DNA of 64,000 bases from Silanimonas sp. (lineage in GTDB: Bacteria; Pseudomonadota; Gammaproteobacteria; Xanthomonadales; Xanthomonadaceae). Under the pieces are notes generated by a model. The model was given only the letters and a program-made list of their open reading frames with translations, was not told where the DNA came from and did no database searches. The DNA lies in the NCBI GenBank assembly GCA_026005095.1, contig BPKK01000001.1:62001-126000 (forward strand), read 5' to 3'. The stretch's first letter is position 1, and every line of letters begins with the position of its first letter. Below, one piece after another: positions 8,691 through 18,662 of this stretch. The position numbers were made by a program, and so were the translations under genes.

Positions 8691-9848
8691 ATGCGCCCCT
8701 TCCCGCTCTCCGACGACATCGACGCCCTCCGCGACGCCGTGCGCCGCTTCGCCGAAAGCGAGATCGCGCCGCGCGCCGCACAGATCGACCACGACAACCT
8801 GTTTCCGGCCGACCTGTGGCGCAAGCTGGGCGAGATGGGCCTGCTGGGCATCACCGTGCCGCCCGAATTCGGCGGCAGCGGCATGGGCTACCTTGCCCAC
8901 CTCGTGGCGATGGAGGAGATCAGCCGCGCCTCGGGCTCGGTGGGCCTGAGCTACGGCGCGCACTCCAACCTGTGCGTGAGCAACCTCTTCGCCAACGGCA
9001 ACGAAGCGCAGCGGGCGAAGTACCTGCCGAAGCTGTGCAGCGGCGAGTGGGTGGGGGCGCTGGCCATGAGCGAGCCGGGCGCTGGCTCCGACGTGGTGGG
9101 CTCGATGGCCTGCCGCGCCGAAAAGCGTGGCGACGTGTGGGTGGCCAACGGCAACAAGATGTGGATCACCAACGGCCCCGAGGCCGACGTGCTCATCGTC
9201 TACATGCGCACGGCGGGCAAGGAGGCCGGCAGCCGCTGCATGACGGCCTTTCTCGTCGAGAAGGGCATGAAGGGTTTCAGCACAGCGCAGAAGCTCGACA
9301 AGCTCGGCATGCGCGGCAGCAACACCTGCGAGCTGGTATTCGAGGACTGCGAGATCCCCGCGGAGAACGTGCTGGGCGAGGTGAACCAGGGCGTGAAGGT
9401 GCTGATGAGCGGCCTCAATACCGAGCGCCTCGTGCTCACCGGCGGCCCGCTCGGCCTGATGCAGGCCGCGCTGGACATTGCCCTGCCCTACGTGCGCGAG
9501 CGCAAGCAGTTCGACGCCCCCATCGGCAGCTTCGGCATCATGCAAGCCAAGATCGCCGACATGTACACGGCGCTGCAGAGCAGCCGCGCCTTCGCCTACC
9601 AGGTGGGCCGCGACTACGACGCCGGCCACAAGAGCCGGGTGGACGCCGCCGCCTGCCTGCTGCACGCCTCGGAAGCCGCCGTGCAGGTGGCGCTGGAGGC
9701 CATCCAGGCTCTGGGCGGCAACGGCTACATCAACGAGTACGCCACCGGCCGCATCCTGCGCGACGCCAAGCTCTACGCCATCGGTGCCGGCACCAACGAG
9801 ATCCGCCGCATGCTGATCGGCCGCGAGTTGTTCGCCGGCAAGGCTTGA
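8691..9848 (+). CDS. liuA: Isovaleryl-CoA dehydrogenase
   Basis: A 385-residue FAD-dependent acyl-CoA dehydrogenase that converts isovaleryl-CoA to 3-methylcrotonyl-CoA, the third step of leucine catabolism. Family marks are [16 protein letters not shown], the FAD-binding [15 protein letters not shown] and [15 protein letters not shown], and [20 protein letters not shown] at the C-terminus. The segment [17 protein letters not shown] carries Glu at the position used as catalytic base in isovaleryl-CoA dehydrogenases, rather than the C-terminal Glu of medium-chain enzymes. This supports the specific call. The ORF track begins at 8271 in an out-of-frame shadow; the start is the ATG of MRPFPLSDD. 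It follows leucine dehydrogenase by 74 nt. Confidence 0.93.
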   Translation: MRPFPLSDDIDALRDAVRRFAESEIAPRAAQIDHDNLFPADLWRKLGEMGLLGITVPPEFGGSGMGYLAHLVAMEEISRASGSVGLSYGAHSNLCVSNLFANGNEAQRAKYLPKLCSGEWVGALAMSEPGAGSDVVGSMACRAEKRGDVWVANGNKMWITNGPEADVLIVYMRTAGKEAGSRCMTAFLVEKGMKGFSTAQKLDKLGMRGSNTCELVFEDCEIPAENVLGEVNQGVKVLMSGLNTERLVLTGGPLGLMQAALDIALPYVRERKQFDAPIGSFGIMQAKIADMYTALQSSRAFAYQVGRDYDAGHKSRVDAAACLLHASEAAVQVALEAIQALGGNGYINEYATGRILRDAKLYAIGAGTNEIRRMLIGRELFAGKA

Positions 9849-9889
9849 TCGCCTGTCCGAGACCGCCGTGCAACGGGCCTGAATACGTT

Positions 9890-9919
9890 TGCAGCCAAAA
9901 CCACCCGGGGCGGATAATC
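9890..9919 (+). promoter_or_regulatory. Candidate sigma70-like promoter for the thiolase gene
   Basis: TTGCAG (9890-9895), an 18-nt spacer and GATAAT (9914-9919) lie 28 nt before the thiolase start codon, within a 99-nt intergenic gap. Confidence 0.5.
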
Positions 9920-9947
9920 GGGCTCTCCCTCCCCAAGGCTTTCCACC

Positions 9948-11123
9948 ATGTCGGACATCGTCATCCTCGGCGCCAAGCGCACCGCCCTCGGCGCCCTCCT
10001 CGGCCAGTTCACCGGCGTTCCGGCGCCCACGCTCGGCGCGGCGGCGATCAAAGGCGCGCTCGAGCAGAGTGGCGTGGCGGCCGATGCCGTCTCCGAAGTG
10101 ATCATGGGCTGCGTGCTGCCGGCCGGCCTCGGCCAGGCCCCGGCGCGTCAGGCCATGCTCGCTGCCGGCATTCCTGCCGCCGCGGGCGCCACCACGATCA
10201 ACAAGGTCTGCGGCTCGGGCATGAAGGCCGTGATGCTCGGCGCCGACCTGATCAAGGCCGGCTCGGCCGAGGTCGTGGTGGCCGGCGGCATGGAGAGCAT
10301 GACCAACGCCCCGCACCTGCTGAACGGCTCGCGCACCGGCATCCGCTACGGCAGCGCCGAGATGCTCGATCATATGGCCTGGGACGGCCTGACCAACCCC
10401 TACGACAGGCAGCCCATGGGCGGCTTTGGCGAGCTCTGCGCCGCCAAGTACGGCTTCACCCGCGAGGAGCAGGACGCCTACGCCGCCGAGTCGGTGCGCC
10501 GCGCCCAAGCCGCGCAGGCGGCGGGCCTCTTCAAGGACGAAATCGTCCCCGTCATCGTCGCCGGCAAGAAGGGCGAGGTCGCCATCGACCAGGACGAGCA
10601 GCCGGGTCGCTGCAACATCGAGAAGATCCCCACGCTGAAGCCCGCCTTCAAGAGGGACGGCACGATCACCGCCGCCGCGTCTTCCTCGATCAACGACGGC
10701 GCCGCTGCCCTGGTGCTGGCCTCGGCCGAAAAGGCCCGGGCCCTCGGCGCCAGGCCACTGGCCCGCATCGTGGCCCACGCCACCCACTCACAGGCCCCGG
10801 AGTGGTTCACCACCGCCCCGGTGGGCGCCATCCAGAAGGTGCTGGACAAGGCCGGCTGGGCGGTGGACTCGGTCGATCTGTTCGAGGTGAACGAGGCCTT
10901 CGCGGTGGTGGCCATGGCGCCGATGCGCGAGCTGGGCATCCCACACGCCAGGTTGAATATCCACGGCGGCGCCTGTGCGCTCGGCCACCCGATCGGCGCT
11001 ACCGGCGCTCGGCTGATCGTCACCCTGCTGAACGCGCTGGCGAAAACCGGCGGCAGGCGTGGCGTGGCGGCACTCTGCATCGGCGGCGGCGAGGCCACGG
11101 CGGTGGCGGTGGAACTGGCCTGA
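9948..11123 (+). CDS. atoB: Acetyl-CoA C-acetyltransferase (thiolase)
   Basis: A 391-residue thiolase II that condenses or cleaves acetoacetyl-CoA/acetyl-CoA. The nucleophilic Cys is in NKVCGSGMKAVML (about residue 88), the active-site His/Asn loop is VNEAFAVVAM, and the second catalytic Cys and glycine loop are GGACALGHPIGATGAR and LCIGGGEATA. Length is standard. In this cluster it would convert the acetoacetate-derived acetoacetyl-CoA from leucine, or the 2-methylacetoacetyl-CoA of isoleucine, to acetyl-CoA. It has its own promoter-like sequence and a Shine-Dalgarno-poor leader. Confidence 0.93.
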   Translation: MSDIVILGAKRTALGALLGQFTGVPAPTLGAAAIKGALEQSGVAADAVSEVIMGCVLPAGLGQAPARQAMLAAGIPAAAGATTINKVCGSGMKAVMLGADLIKAGSAEVVVAGGMESMTNAPHLLNGSRTGIRYGSAEMLDHMAWDGLTNPYDRQPMGGFGELCAAKYGFTREEQDAYAAESVRRAQAAQAAGLFKDEIVPVIVAGKKGEVAIDQDEQPGRCNIEKIPTLKPAFKRDGTITAAASSSINDGAAALVLASAEKARALGARPLARIVAHATHSQAPEWFTTAPVGAIQKVLDKAGWAVDSVDLFEVNEAFAVVAMAPMRELGIPHARLNIHGGACALGHPIGATGARLIVTLLNALAKTGGRRGVAALCIGGGEATAVAVELA

Positions 11124-11282
11124 GGCCACCGCGAGCCCAGCAACGCTTCCCCGCCCGGCGGCCGGCAGGGGTGAGCGGGGCTTGACTGCCTTCGCGTTCT
11201 TGTCATCATTGGCGGGAACGTGTGGCGGTCGCCGCGCGTTTTTCGTATTCCCCAACCCTGTTGTTGACGAGGACGCACTCCC

Positions 11283-11573
11283 ATGTCGCTGAACAAGTCG
11301 CTGCTCGCCCTGGCCGTTGCCCTGGCCCTGGCCGCCTGCTCCAAGCCGGCCGAAGAGGCCCCGGCCGCCGAGGCCGCCCCCGCTGCCGCCCCGGCGAAGC
11401 CGCGCCGGCCGAAGCTGCTCCGGCCGCCCCGGCCGAAGAGGCCGCTGCCCCCGCCGAGGGCGAGATGGCTCCGGCCGAGGCCGCGCCGGCTCGAAGCTGC
11501 TCCGGCTGAAGCCGCCCCCGCCGAGGCCGCTCCGGCCGAGGAGCCGAAGCCGGAAGAGACCCCGGCTGCCTGA
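11283..11573 (+). CDS. Ala/Pro/Glu-rich repeat lipoprotein (two compensating frame shifts)
   Basis: A small (96-residue) predicted lipoprotein. The signal peptide ends in [14 protein letters not shown] (lipobox LAAC) and is followed by a low-complexity tail of APAEAA repeats. The annotated frame is oddly split: between about 11395 and 11492 it encodes a basic, Pro/Arg-rich stretch ([18 protein letters not shown]), whereas the +1 frame there continues the acidic repeat ([26 protein letters not shown]). The original frame then resumes [17 protein letters not shown]. One missing base near 11395 and one extra base near 11492 would restore a uniform acidic repeat. The function is unknown; similar repeats occur in periplasmic spacer lipoproteins. 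Confidence 0.65.
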   Translation: MSLNKSLLALAVALALAACSKPAEEAPAAEAAPAAAPAKPRRPKLLRPPRPKRPLPPPRARWLRPRPRRLEAAPAEAAPAEAAPAEEPKPEETPAA

Positions 11574-11598
11574 TCGCTGCGCGATCACGTCGTGCCCG

Positions 11599-11631
11599 AA
11601 ACCGCCGGGGAAACCCGGCGGTTTCGTTTTT
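11599..11631 (+). terminator. Strong intrinsic terminator
   Basis: A perfect 11-bp stem AAACCGCCGGG / CCCGGCGGTTT closed by a GAAA tetraloop and followed by CGTTTTT. It terminates transcription after the repeat lipoprotein gene. The A/T ends of the stem could also work on the opposite strand. Confidence 0.85.
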
Positions 11632-11713
11632 GCAGCGTCTCTGCCCACGACCCTGCGGGGACGGTGCGCGAGCGGCTACCATCGGCGCTTCCCCTCGCGC
11701 CGGTCTTTGCCCC

Positions 11714-13336
11714 ATGCCCCTGCTGCGAAGCCAGATCGATCCCCGCTCTGAGGACTTCCTCGCCAACGACGCCCATCTGCGCGGCCTGGTCGCCGAGCTC
11801 GAACAGCGCCTGGCCCGTGCCGCCCAGGGCGGCGGCGAGAAGGCGCGGGCGAAACACACCGAGCGCGGCAAGCTGCTGCCGCGCGAGCGCATCGAGGCCC
11901 TGCTCGACCCCGGCTCGCCCTTCCTCGAGATCGCGCCGCTGGCCGCCGAAGGCCTGTACGAGGGCGCGGCGCCGGCGGCCGGGATCATCTGCGGCATCGG
12001 CAACGTGCACGGCCAGCAGGTCGTCGTGGTCGCCAACGACGCCACTGTCAAAGGCGGAACCTACTTCCCGATGACGGTGAAAAAGCACCTGCGAGCGCAG
12101 GAGGTGGCGCTGGAGAACCGCCTGCCCTGCGTCTACCTAGTCGATTCCGGCGGCGCCTTCCTGCCGCTGCAGGACGAGGTGTTCCCGGACAAGGAACACT
12201 TCGGCCGCATCTTCTACAACCAGGCGCGCATGAGCGGGCTTGGCATCCCGCAGGTCGCGGTTGTGATGGGCAGCTGCACCGCTGGCGGCGCCTACGTGCC
12301 GGCCATGTGCGACGAGTCGATCATCGTCAAGGAGCAGGGCACGATCTTCCTTGGCGGCCCGCCGCTGGTGAAGGCCGCCACCGGCGAAGTGGTCGATGCC
12401 GAGGCGCTGGGCGGTGCCGATGTGCACACCCGCGTCTCCGGCGTGGCCGACCACTACGCCGAGGACGACCGCCATGCGCTCTCCATCGCCCGCGACGTGC
12501 TGTTCCACCTGAACCGCAGGAAATCGCCTTCGGTAGCGGTGCAGCCGGTACGCGAGCCGCTCTATCCGGCCGAGCAGCTCTACGGCGTGGTGCCGAAGGA
12601 TACCCGTAAGCCCTTCGACATCCGCGAGGTGATCGCCCGCCTCGTCGACGGCAGCGAGTTCCAGGAGTTCAAGGCGCGCTACGGCACCACCTTGGTGTGC
12701 GGCTTCGCCCACCTGCACGGCTACCCCGTGGGCATCGTCGCCAACAACGGCATTCTGTTCGCCGAAAGCGCGCTGAAAGGGGCGCATTTCATCGAGCTTT
12801 GCAACCAGCGCAACATCCCGCTGGTCTTCCTGCAGAACATCACCGGCTTCATGGTGGGCCGAAAGTACGAGAATGCCGGCATCGCCAAGGACGGGGCGAA
12901 GATGGTCACCGCCGTGGCCTGCTCGCACGTACCAAAGTTCACCGTGGTCATCGGCGGCAGTTTCGGCGCCGGCAATTACGCCATGTGCGGCCGCGCCTAC
13001 GGCGCGCGCTTCCTGTGGATGTGGCCGAACGCCCGCATCAGCGTGATGGGCGGCGAGCAGGCCGCCAGCGTACTCGCCACGGTGAAGCGCGACGGCCTTG
13101 AGGCCGCCGGCAAGACCTGGAGTGCCGAGGAGGAGGAGGCCTTCAAGAGGCCGATCCGCGAGCAGTACGAGACCCAGGGCAGCCCGTGGTATGCCACGGC
13201 CCGGCTGTGGGACGACGGCATCATCGATCCTGCCGATACACGACGCGTACTGGGGCTTGCCCTCTCTGCCGCGCTCAACGCCCCGATCGAGCGCACCACC
13301 ACCACCGAGCAGCGCTACGGCGTATTCCGCATGTGA
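11714..13336 (+). CDS. liuB: Methylcrotonoyl-CoA carboxylase, carboxyltransferase (beta) subunit
   Basis: A 540-residue carboxyltransferase that transfers CO2 from biotin to 3-methylcrotonyl-CoA, the fourth step of leucine catabolism. It has the two crotonase-like halves of this family: [24 protein letters not shown] and [16 protein letters not shown] in the N-half, and [25 protein letters not shown] and [16 protein letters not shown] in the C-half. [21 protein letters not shown] and the C-terminal [11 protein letters not shown] are specific for MCC beta rather than propionyl-CoA carboxylase. The start MPLLRSQID at 11714 was chosen over 11630 because the family begins there. The partner biotin-carrying subunit is at 16658-18662. 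Confidence 0.95.
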   Translation: MPLLRSQIDPRSEDFLANDAHLRGLVAELEQRLARAAQGGGEKARAKHTERGKLLPRERIEALLDPGSPFLEIAPLAAEGLYEGAAPAAGIICGIGNVHGQQVVVVANDATVKGGTYFPMTVKKHLRAQEVALENRLPCVYLVDSGGAFLPLQDEVFPDKEHFGRIFYNQARMSGLGIPQVAVVMGSCTAGGAYVPAMCDESIIVKEQGTIFLGGPPLVKAATGEVVDAEALGGADVHTRVSGVADHYAEDDRHALSIARDVLFHLNRRKSPSVAVQPVREPLYPAEQLYGVVPKDTRKPFDIREVIARLVDGSEFQEFKARYGTTLVCGFAHLHGYPVGIVANNGILFAESALKGAHFIELCNQRNIPLVFLQNITGFMVGRKYENAGIAKDGAKMVTAVACSHVPKFTVVIGGSFGAGNYAMCGRAYGARFLWMWPNARISVMGGEQAASVLATVKRDGLEAAGKTWSAEEEEAFKRPIREQYETQGSPWYATARLWDDGIIDPADTRRVLGLALSAALNAPIERTTTTEQRYGVFRM

Positions 13337-13629
13337 TCCGCGGGGCGCGGGACGCAGCCGGCCTTCTGGCAGGTGCCGCAGGCAGTCCGCCCGCCACCGG
13401 CAAGCGGCAGAGGAGCCATCCAGCGGCCCAGCATCCGCACGAAGCGAGCGCGCCGTCCTGCCAGCAGCAGGCGGCGGGCAAGCCCGAGGCGCAGGCGCCG
13501 CAACAGCCCGGGGGCGCGGTCGTGCAGTACATAGAGCGCGGCGGCGAATACCGCCAGCGCCACCAGGACCTGTTGCCACAAGGGCCCGGAGGTCGCGGCA
13601 GCGGCGATCATGGCATGTCCGTCCGGCAT
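13315..13629 (-). CDS. Small membrane protein with C-terminal Cys cluster, downstream of feoB
   Basis: A 104-residue protein with one membrane helix ([15 protein letters not shown]), a basic juxtamembrane region, and a C-terminal Cys motif [17 protein letters not shown]. It starts 11 nt after feoB, so it is the third gene of the feoAB operon, where many bacteria carry FeoC. It does not look like the winged-helix FeoC; it resembles short Cys-ended proteins seen after feoB in xanthomonads (I believe DUF6587, from memory). A role in iron handling or Feo assembly is inferred only from position and cysteines. The start [10 protein letters not shown] at 13629 replaces the long ORF-track start, which lies in a feoB shadow. 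It overlaps liuB by 22 nt, convergently. Confidence 0.6.
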   Translation of the reverse strand: MPDGHAMIAAAATSGPLWQQVLVALAVFAAALYVLHDRAPGLLRRLRLGLARRLLLAGRRARFVRMLGRWMAPLPLAGGGRTACGTCQKAGCVPRPADHMRNTP

Positions 13630-13639
13630 CTCCCCGCCC

Positions 13640-15508
13640 TCACCCGGCCCCGAGTGCCACGGCCAGCTGGTAGGTAAGCAGGGCGGCGAGATAGGCCAGG
13701 GCGAACAGATAGCCCGCCGCGAGCGCGGTCTTGCGCCAGCTGCCGGTTTCGCGCCGCAGGGTGGCAAGGGTGCTGATGCACTGCGGGGCATAGATGAACC
13801 AGACCAGCAGGGCGAGGGCGGTGGCCAGCGACCAGTCATGGGCGATCAGCGGCGCCAGGGCGCCGGCGGCGTCCGCTTCCGTGGCAGAGAGAGCATAGAC
13901 CGTGGCCAGGGCCGAGACTGCCACCTCGCGCGCCGCCATGGCGGGCACCAGGGCCACGCAGACCTGCCAGGGAAAGCCGAGCGGGGCGAACAACGGAGCG
14001 ATGAAGTGGCCGATGCGGCCGGCGAAGCTGTGGTCGATCGCCGTCGCCGCTCCTTCGGGGGGCATGGGGTAACTGGCGAGGAACCAGAGCAGCACGGTGA
14101 GGGCAAGCAGGATCCCGCCGACGCGGCGCAGGAAGATCATGGCCCGCTCGGCAAGACCGAGGGCGAGATCGCGCGGATGCGGCCAGCGGTAGGCGGGAAG
14201 TTCCAGCAACAAGGCCGACTCGCGACGGTCACGGCGCCAGCGCTTCGAGAACCAGGCCACCGCCAGCGCCGAGAGGATGCCGGCCAGGTACAGGCCGAAC
14301 AGCACCAGCCCCTGCAGCTTGAGCCCTCCCGGCAGATCACGCCGTGGGATGAAGGCACCGATCAGCAAGGCGTACACCGGCAGGCGGGCCGAACAGGTCA
14401 TCAATGGGGCCACCAGTTGGGTGGCGAAGCGGTCACGCGGGTCCTGGATGCTGCGCGTAGCCATGATCCCCGGCACGGCGCAGGCAAAGCTGGAGAGCAG
14501 CGGGATGAAGCTGCGTCCGGACAGGCCGGCGGCGCGCATTGGACGGTCGAGCAGGAAGGCCGCACGCGGCAGGTAGCCACTCTCCTCGAGGACGAGAATG
14601 AAGAGGAACAGGATCAGGATCTGCGGCAGGAAGACCAGTACGGCCCCGAGACCGGAGAAGATGCCATCCACCAGCAGGCTGCGCAGCGGCCCTTCCGGCA
14701 TCCAGACCGCCACGCCCTCGCCCGCCCAGGCCGTAATCGTCTCGATGCCGGCCACCAGGGGCTCGGCCCAGGCATAGACGGCCTGGAAGACGAAGAACAT
14801 CAGCACGGCGAAGATCAAGTAGCCGAACAGCGGATGCAGCAGCCAAGGATCGAGTCGGTCCTCGAGGCTCATGGATTCTTCCGGCACCTCCACGGCCCCG
14901 GCGAGCAGCCGCTGTACCTCGGCATGGGCCGCGGCCTCGTCCGCCGGGGGCGGCAGCGCAGGCACACGGGCTCGGCCGGCCTCGAGCGCCTCCACGAGTG
15001 CGTCGGCCCCGCCGCGGCGCACCGCCACCGTCGGCAACACCGGCACCCCGAGTTCCGCGGCGAGACGCGCAAGATCGATACGCAGGCCGCGCCGCCTGGC
15101 GGCATCCATCTGGTTCAGCGCCACCAGCATCGGCCGCCCTAAGGCCCGCAGCTCCAGCACGAAGCGCAGATGCAGGCGCAGATGCGTGGCATCGACCACA
15201 CAGACGATGGCATCGGGCGCCGGCTCGCCCGGATACATGCCGCGCAGCAGGTCGCGGGTCACCGCCTCGTCGAGGCTGGTCGGGCGCAGGCTGTAGCTGC
15301 CTGGCAGGTCGAGCACCAGCAGCTCCTGCCCGGAAGGCAGGCGCAGGCGGCCCTCCTTGCGCTCTACCGTGACCCCAGCGTAGTTCGCCACCTTCTGGCG
15401 GCTGCCGGTGAGGCGGTTGAACAAGGCGGTCTTACCGGCATTGGGGTTGCCCACCAGGGCCACGCGCTGCGGCCGGGCCGCGGCGGAAGGAGCGACGGCG
15501 CAGTCCAT
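13640..15508 (-). CDS. feoB: Ferrous iron transporter FeoB
   Basis: A 622-residue inner-membrane Fe2+ uptake protein. The N-terminal G domain has G1 GNPNAGKTALFN, G2/switch I KVANYAGVTVERKEG, G3 DLPGSYSL and G4 NQMD. The membrane part has the conserved segments SLEDRLDPWLLHPLFGYLIF, LEESGYLPRAAFLLDRPMR, GRSFIPLLSSFACAVPGIMATR and a gate repeat MAAREVAVSALATVYAL. At 622 residues it is shorter than E. coli FeoB (773) but normal for this subgroup. Its ATG overlaps the feoA stop codon by one base (TGATG), so translation is coupled. Confidence 0.95.
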   Translation of the reverse strand: MDCAVAPSAAARPQRVALVGNPNAGKTALFNRLTGSRQKVANYAGVTVERKEGRLRLPSGQELLVLDLPGSYSLRPTSLDEAVTRDLLRGMYPGEPAPDAIVCVVDATHLRLHLRFVLELRALGRPMLVALNQMDAARRRGLRIDLARLAAELGVPVLPTVAVRRGGADALVEALEAGRARVPALPPPADEAAAHAEVQRLLAGAVEVPEESMSLEDRLDPWLLHPLFGYLIFAVLMFFVFQAVYAWAEPLVAGIETITAWAGEGVAVWMPEGPLRSLLVDGIFSGLGAVLVFLPQILILFLFILVLEESGYLPRAAFLLDRPMRAAGLSGRSFIPLLSSFACAVPGIMATRSIQDPRDRFATQLVAPLMTCSARLPVYALLIGAFIPRRDLPGGLKLQGLVLFGLYLAGILSALAVAWFSKRWRRDRRESALLLELPAYRWPHPRDLALGLAERAMIFLRRVGGILLALTVLLWFLASYPMPPEGAATAIDHSFAGRIGHFIAPLFAPLGFPWQVCVALVPAMAAREVAVSALATVYALSATEADAAGALAPLIAHDWSLATALALLVWFIYAPQCISTLATLRRETGSWRKTALAAGYLFALAYLAALLTYQLAVALGAG

Positions 15509-15747
15509 CAGGCATCAACCTCCACCCGTACCCGCTCGGCCTCGGCCCGGCGCAGGGCGAAACGGCTACCACCGATGCCGACCAGCATCGGATCGCCGCC
15601 GAAGGGGGCCAAGGCCAGCAGGCGCAGCGGAGCCCCGGGGATGAAGCCCAGCTCGCGCAGGCGCCGGGCGATGGCATCGGCCGGATGGGCATCGTCCACG
15701 GCCACCACCCGCGCCCGCTGGCCCTGCTGCAAATCCTGGAGACGCAT
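15508..15747 (-). CDS. feoA: Ferrous iron transport protein FeoA
   Basis: A 79-residue SH3-like protein needed for FeoB activity. Typical segments are MRLQDLQQGQRARVVAV, RRLRELGFIPGAPLRLLALAPFGGDP and FALRRAEAERVRVEVDA. The ORF track starts further upstream, but MRLQDL at 15747 is the family N-terminus and lies just behind a TATAAT and a Fur-like box. It is the first gene of a feoA-feoB-small membrane protein operon embedded, in reverse orientation, between liuB and liuC. Confidence 0.92.
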   Translation of the reverse strand: MRLQDLQQGQRARVVAVDDAHPADAIARRLRELGFIPGAPLRLLALAPFGGDPMLVGIGGSRFALRRAEAERVRVEVDA

Positions 15748-15757
15748 GTACGCACCT

Positions 15758-15780
15758 TTTGAGAATCGTTCTCGATTATA
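15758..15780 (-). promoter_or_regulatory. Fur box and -10 element of the feoAB operon
   Basis: On the minus strand TATAAT (15775-15780) is followed directly by ATCGAGAACGATTCTCAAA. This matches the Fur pattern AATGAGAATNATTCTCATT at about 13 of 18 defined positions, including the core GAGAAT/TTCTC. Overlap of the box with the -10 and the transcription start is the standard place for repression by Fur-Fe2+. The ORF starts 10 nt further on. Confidence 0.7.
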
Positions 15781-15866
15781 GCCGCTGACGGACGCCATGC
15801 CGCCCACGGCGCTGCCGCTAGAATCGGCAGGCGCCGACCCTTCCGGCGCGTTCGCCTGGAGGATGC

Positions 15867-16658
15867 GTGACGGCCCCGATCGATCTGCAACGGCGCGGCA
15901 GCAGCGCCTGGCTCATCCTGAACCGCCCCGAGGTGCACAATGCCTTCGATGCCGGGCTGATCGCCGCCCTCGTCGAGGCGCTCGACGCCCTGGCCGGCGA
16001 CAGTACCGTGCGCACCCTGGTGCTCACGGGCCAGGGCAGCACCTTCTCCGCCGGCGCCGATCTCCACTGGATGCGCGGCATGGCGAAGGCCAGCGAGGCC
16101 GAGAACCTCGATGATTCCCTGGCGCTGGCACGGCTGATGCGCACGCTGAACTTCTTTCCGAAACCAACCATCGCCCGGGTGAATGGCTCGGCCTATGGCG
16201 GCGGCGTGGGGCTGGTGGCCTGCTGCGACATCGCCATCGGGGTCGAGGGCGCGAAGTTCTCGCTCTCCGAGGCCAAGCTCGGCCTGGTGCCGGCGGTGAT
16301 TTCGCCGTACGTCGTGGCCGCCATCGGTGCGCGGCAGGCGCGCAAACTGTTCCAGACGGCGGAAGTCTTCGAGGCGCCGGAAGCGGCGCGCATCGGCCTG
16401 CTGCACCGCTGCGTGCCGGCCGCCGGACTGGACGAGGCGGTCGACCGCGAGCTGCATTGGCTGGGCAAGGGCGGCCCGATCGCGCAGGCCGAAGCCAAGG
16501 CCCTCGCCTTGCGCATGACTGGAATGACGCGCGAGAACGCCGAGCGCATCGATTCCGAAAACGCGCGGCTGATCGCCCGCCTGCGCGTCTCGCCGGAAGG
16601 GCAGGAAGGCCTTGGGGCCTTCCTCGACAAGCGCACCCCGCGCTGGGTGGCGGCCTGA
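15867..16658 (+). CDS. liuC: Methylglutaconyl-CoA hydratase (enoyl-CoA hydratase family)
   Basis: A 263-residue crotonase-fold enzyme, the fifth step of leucine degradation (3-methylglutaconyl-CoA to HMG-CoA). It shows the CoA-binding LNRPEVHNAFDAGLI, the oxyanion-hole motif TFSAGADLHWMRGMA, and VNGSAYGGGVGLVACCDIAI with SEAKLGLVPAVISPYVV. SAGADLxWM and VPAVISPYV are typical of the AUH/LiuC branch. It starts with GTG, chosen because GGAGG lies 5 nt upstream. A TAGAAT -10-like hexamer is at 15819-15824. The stop codon overlaps the ATG of the next gene (TGATG), so liuC-liuD-liuE are translationally coupled. Confidence 0.92.
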   Translation: MTAPIDLQRRGSSAWLILNRPEVHNAFDAGLIAALVEALDALAGDSTVRTLVLTGQGSTFSAGADLHWMRGMAKASEAENLDDSLALARLMRTLNFFPKPTIARVNGSAYGGGVGLVACCDIAIGVEGAKFSLSEAKLGLVPAVISPYVVAAIGARQARKLFQTAEVFEAPEAARIGLLHRCVPAAGLDEAVDRELHWLGKGGPIAQAEAKALALRMTGMTRENAERIDSENARLIARLRVSPEGQEGLGAFLDKRTPRWVAA

Positions 16659-18662
16659 TGTTCAAGACTCTGCTCATCGCCAACCGCGGCGAGATCGCCT
16701 GCCGCGTGATCCGCACCGCGCGCAAGCTCGGCATCCGCACCGTGGCCGTTTACTCCGACGCCGACGCCGACGCCCAGCACGTGCGCCTTGCCGACGAAGC
16801 GCACCGCATCGGCGGTCCGGCGCCGGGCGACAGCTACCTGCGCTTCGATGCCATCCTCGAGGTGGCGAAGAAGACCGGCGCCGAGGCCATCCACCCGGGC
16901 TATGGCTTCCTCTCCGAGAACGCCGATTTCGCCGACGCAGTGGCCGCCGCGGGCATCGCCTTCGTCGGGCCCTCGGGCGCCTCGATGCGCAAGATGGGCA
17001 GCAAGGCCGGGGCAAAGGAGCTGATGCGCGCCCACGGCGTGCCCGTGGTACCGGGCTATACCGGCGAGGACCAGGACCCGGCCCGGCTGCAGCGCGAGGC
17101 CGATGCCATCGGCTACCCGCTGATGATCAAGGCCGCGCACGGCGGCGGCGGCAAGGGTATGCGCATCGTGCGCGCGTCCACTGAGTTCCCCGCGGCGCTG
17201 GAGAGCTGCCAGCGCGAGGCGAAGAATGCCTTCGGCCGCGACCGTGTGCTGCTCGAACGCTACGTCGAGAAGCCGCGCCACATCGAGATCCAGGTCTTCG
17301 CCGACACGCACGGCCAGGTCCTGCACCTCAACGAGCGCGAGTGTTCGGCGCAGCGCCGCTACCAGAAGGTGCTGGAGGAATCGCCCTCGCCCTTCCTCAC
17401 CCCGGCCCTGCGCGAGGCCATGGGAGCGGCGGCAGTGCAGGCCGCGAAGGCCATCGACTACGTCAACGCCGGCACCGTCGAGTTCATCGTCGGCCAGGAC
17501 GGCAGTTTCTATTTCATGGAGATCAATACCCGCCTGCAGGTGGAGCATCCGGTGACCGAACTCGTCACCGGGCTCGATCTCGTCGAACTGCAGCTGCGTG
17601 TGGCCGCGGGTGAAGCCCTGCCCTTCACGCAGGCCGAGGTGCGCCAGCAGGGCCACGCCATCGAGCTGCGCCTGTACGCGGAAGACCCGGCGGCCGGCTT
17701 CCTGCCCGGCTCCGGCAGGCTGGAACGCCTGCGCCTGCCGGCGCCCTCCGCCCACGTGCGCCTCGACGGCGGCGTGGTGGAAGGCGACACGGTGACCATC
17801 TTCTACGACCCGATGATCGCCAAGCTGATCGTCTGGGACGAGGACCGGCCAAGCGCATTGGCCCGGCTGCGCGAGGCCCTGATGGACTGCGACATCCGCG
17901 GCCCGAAGTCGAACATCAGCCTTCCTCGAGGCCCTGGTGCGCCACCCCAGCGTGGTCGAGGGCACGATCGACACCGGCTATCTCGACCGGGCACTGGACG
18001 AAGTGCTCGCGCCCGCCACGCCACCGCCCGCGCCCTTGCTGGCGCTGGCCGCTGCCGCAGTGCTACTGCGCGAAGAAGAGGCCACCCGCGCGAACGCGGC
18101 GGCCGGCCCGGACCCGACCTCGCCCTGGGCCATCGCCGATGGCTGGCGGCTCGGCCACGGGGGGGCACGCCGCCTCGTGCTGGAGTCCGCTGGCCAGCGC
18201 CATGTGCTCAACGCCCGCGGCCATGGCGGCGACTACGCCATCGCGATCGACGGCGACGCCACCACGATCCACGTCGAAGGCCTGCGGCTGGAGCAAGATG
18301 GCCGCGCCTCGGCGCGCATCGATGGCAGGGGCATGCTGGCCCGCGCCCAGGTCGATGCCACGACCGTGCTCCTGCACGACGGCACGCAGCGCTGGCTCAT
18401 CGGGCGGCTTGGCGCCTATGCCTTCGCCGGCCAGACCGGCGCCGGGGGTGAGGGAACGCTCAAGGCCCCGATGCCGGGCCGGGTGGTGCTCATGAAGGTA
18501 GCGGCCGGTGACGTGGTGGCCGAAGGCCAGGAATGTGCGGTGATGGAAGCGATGAAGATGGAGCTGAGCCTGAAGGCCCCGCGCGCTGGCACGGTGAAGG
18601 AGGTGCGCGCCGCGGCGGGCGATTTCGTCGAGGCCGATGCCGCCTTGGTGGTGCTGGAATGA
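16658..18662 (+). pseudogene. liuD: Methylcrotonoyl-CoA carboxylase biotin-carrying (alpha) subunit, frameshifted
   Basis: The ATP-dependent biotin carboxylase plus biotin carrier subunit that works with LiuB. The N-terminal biotin carboxylase domain is complete (MFKTLLIANRGEIACRV, HPGYGFLSENADFA, AAHGGGGKGMRIV, EINTRLQVEHPVTE), and the C-terminal biotinyl domain has APMPGRV and the biotin-Lys motif EAMKMEL. The frame breaks at 17918: GGCCCGAAGTCGAACATC continues as AGCCTTCCTCGAG (NISLPR), whereas dropping one A gives NIAFLEALVRHPSV, the expected sequence. The span is 3n+1, matching one extra base. Everything else is conserved and the neighbours are intact, so an assembly error is the simplest reading. 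Annotators may list two CDS (16457-18451 and 17937-18662). Confidence 0.9.
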
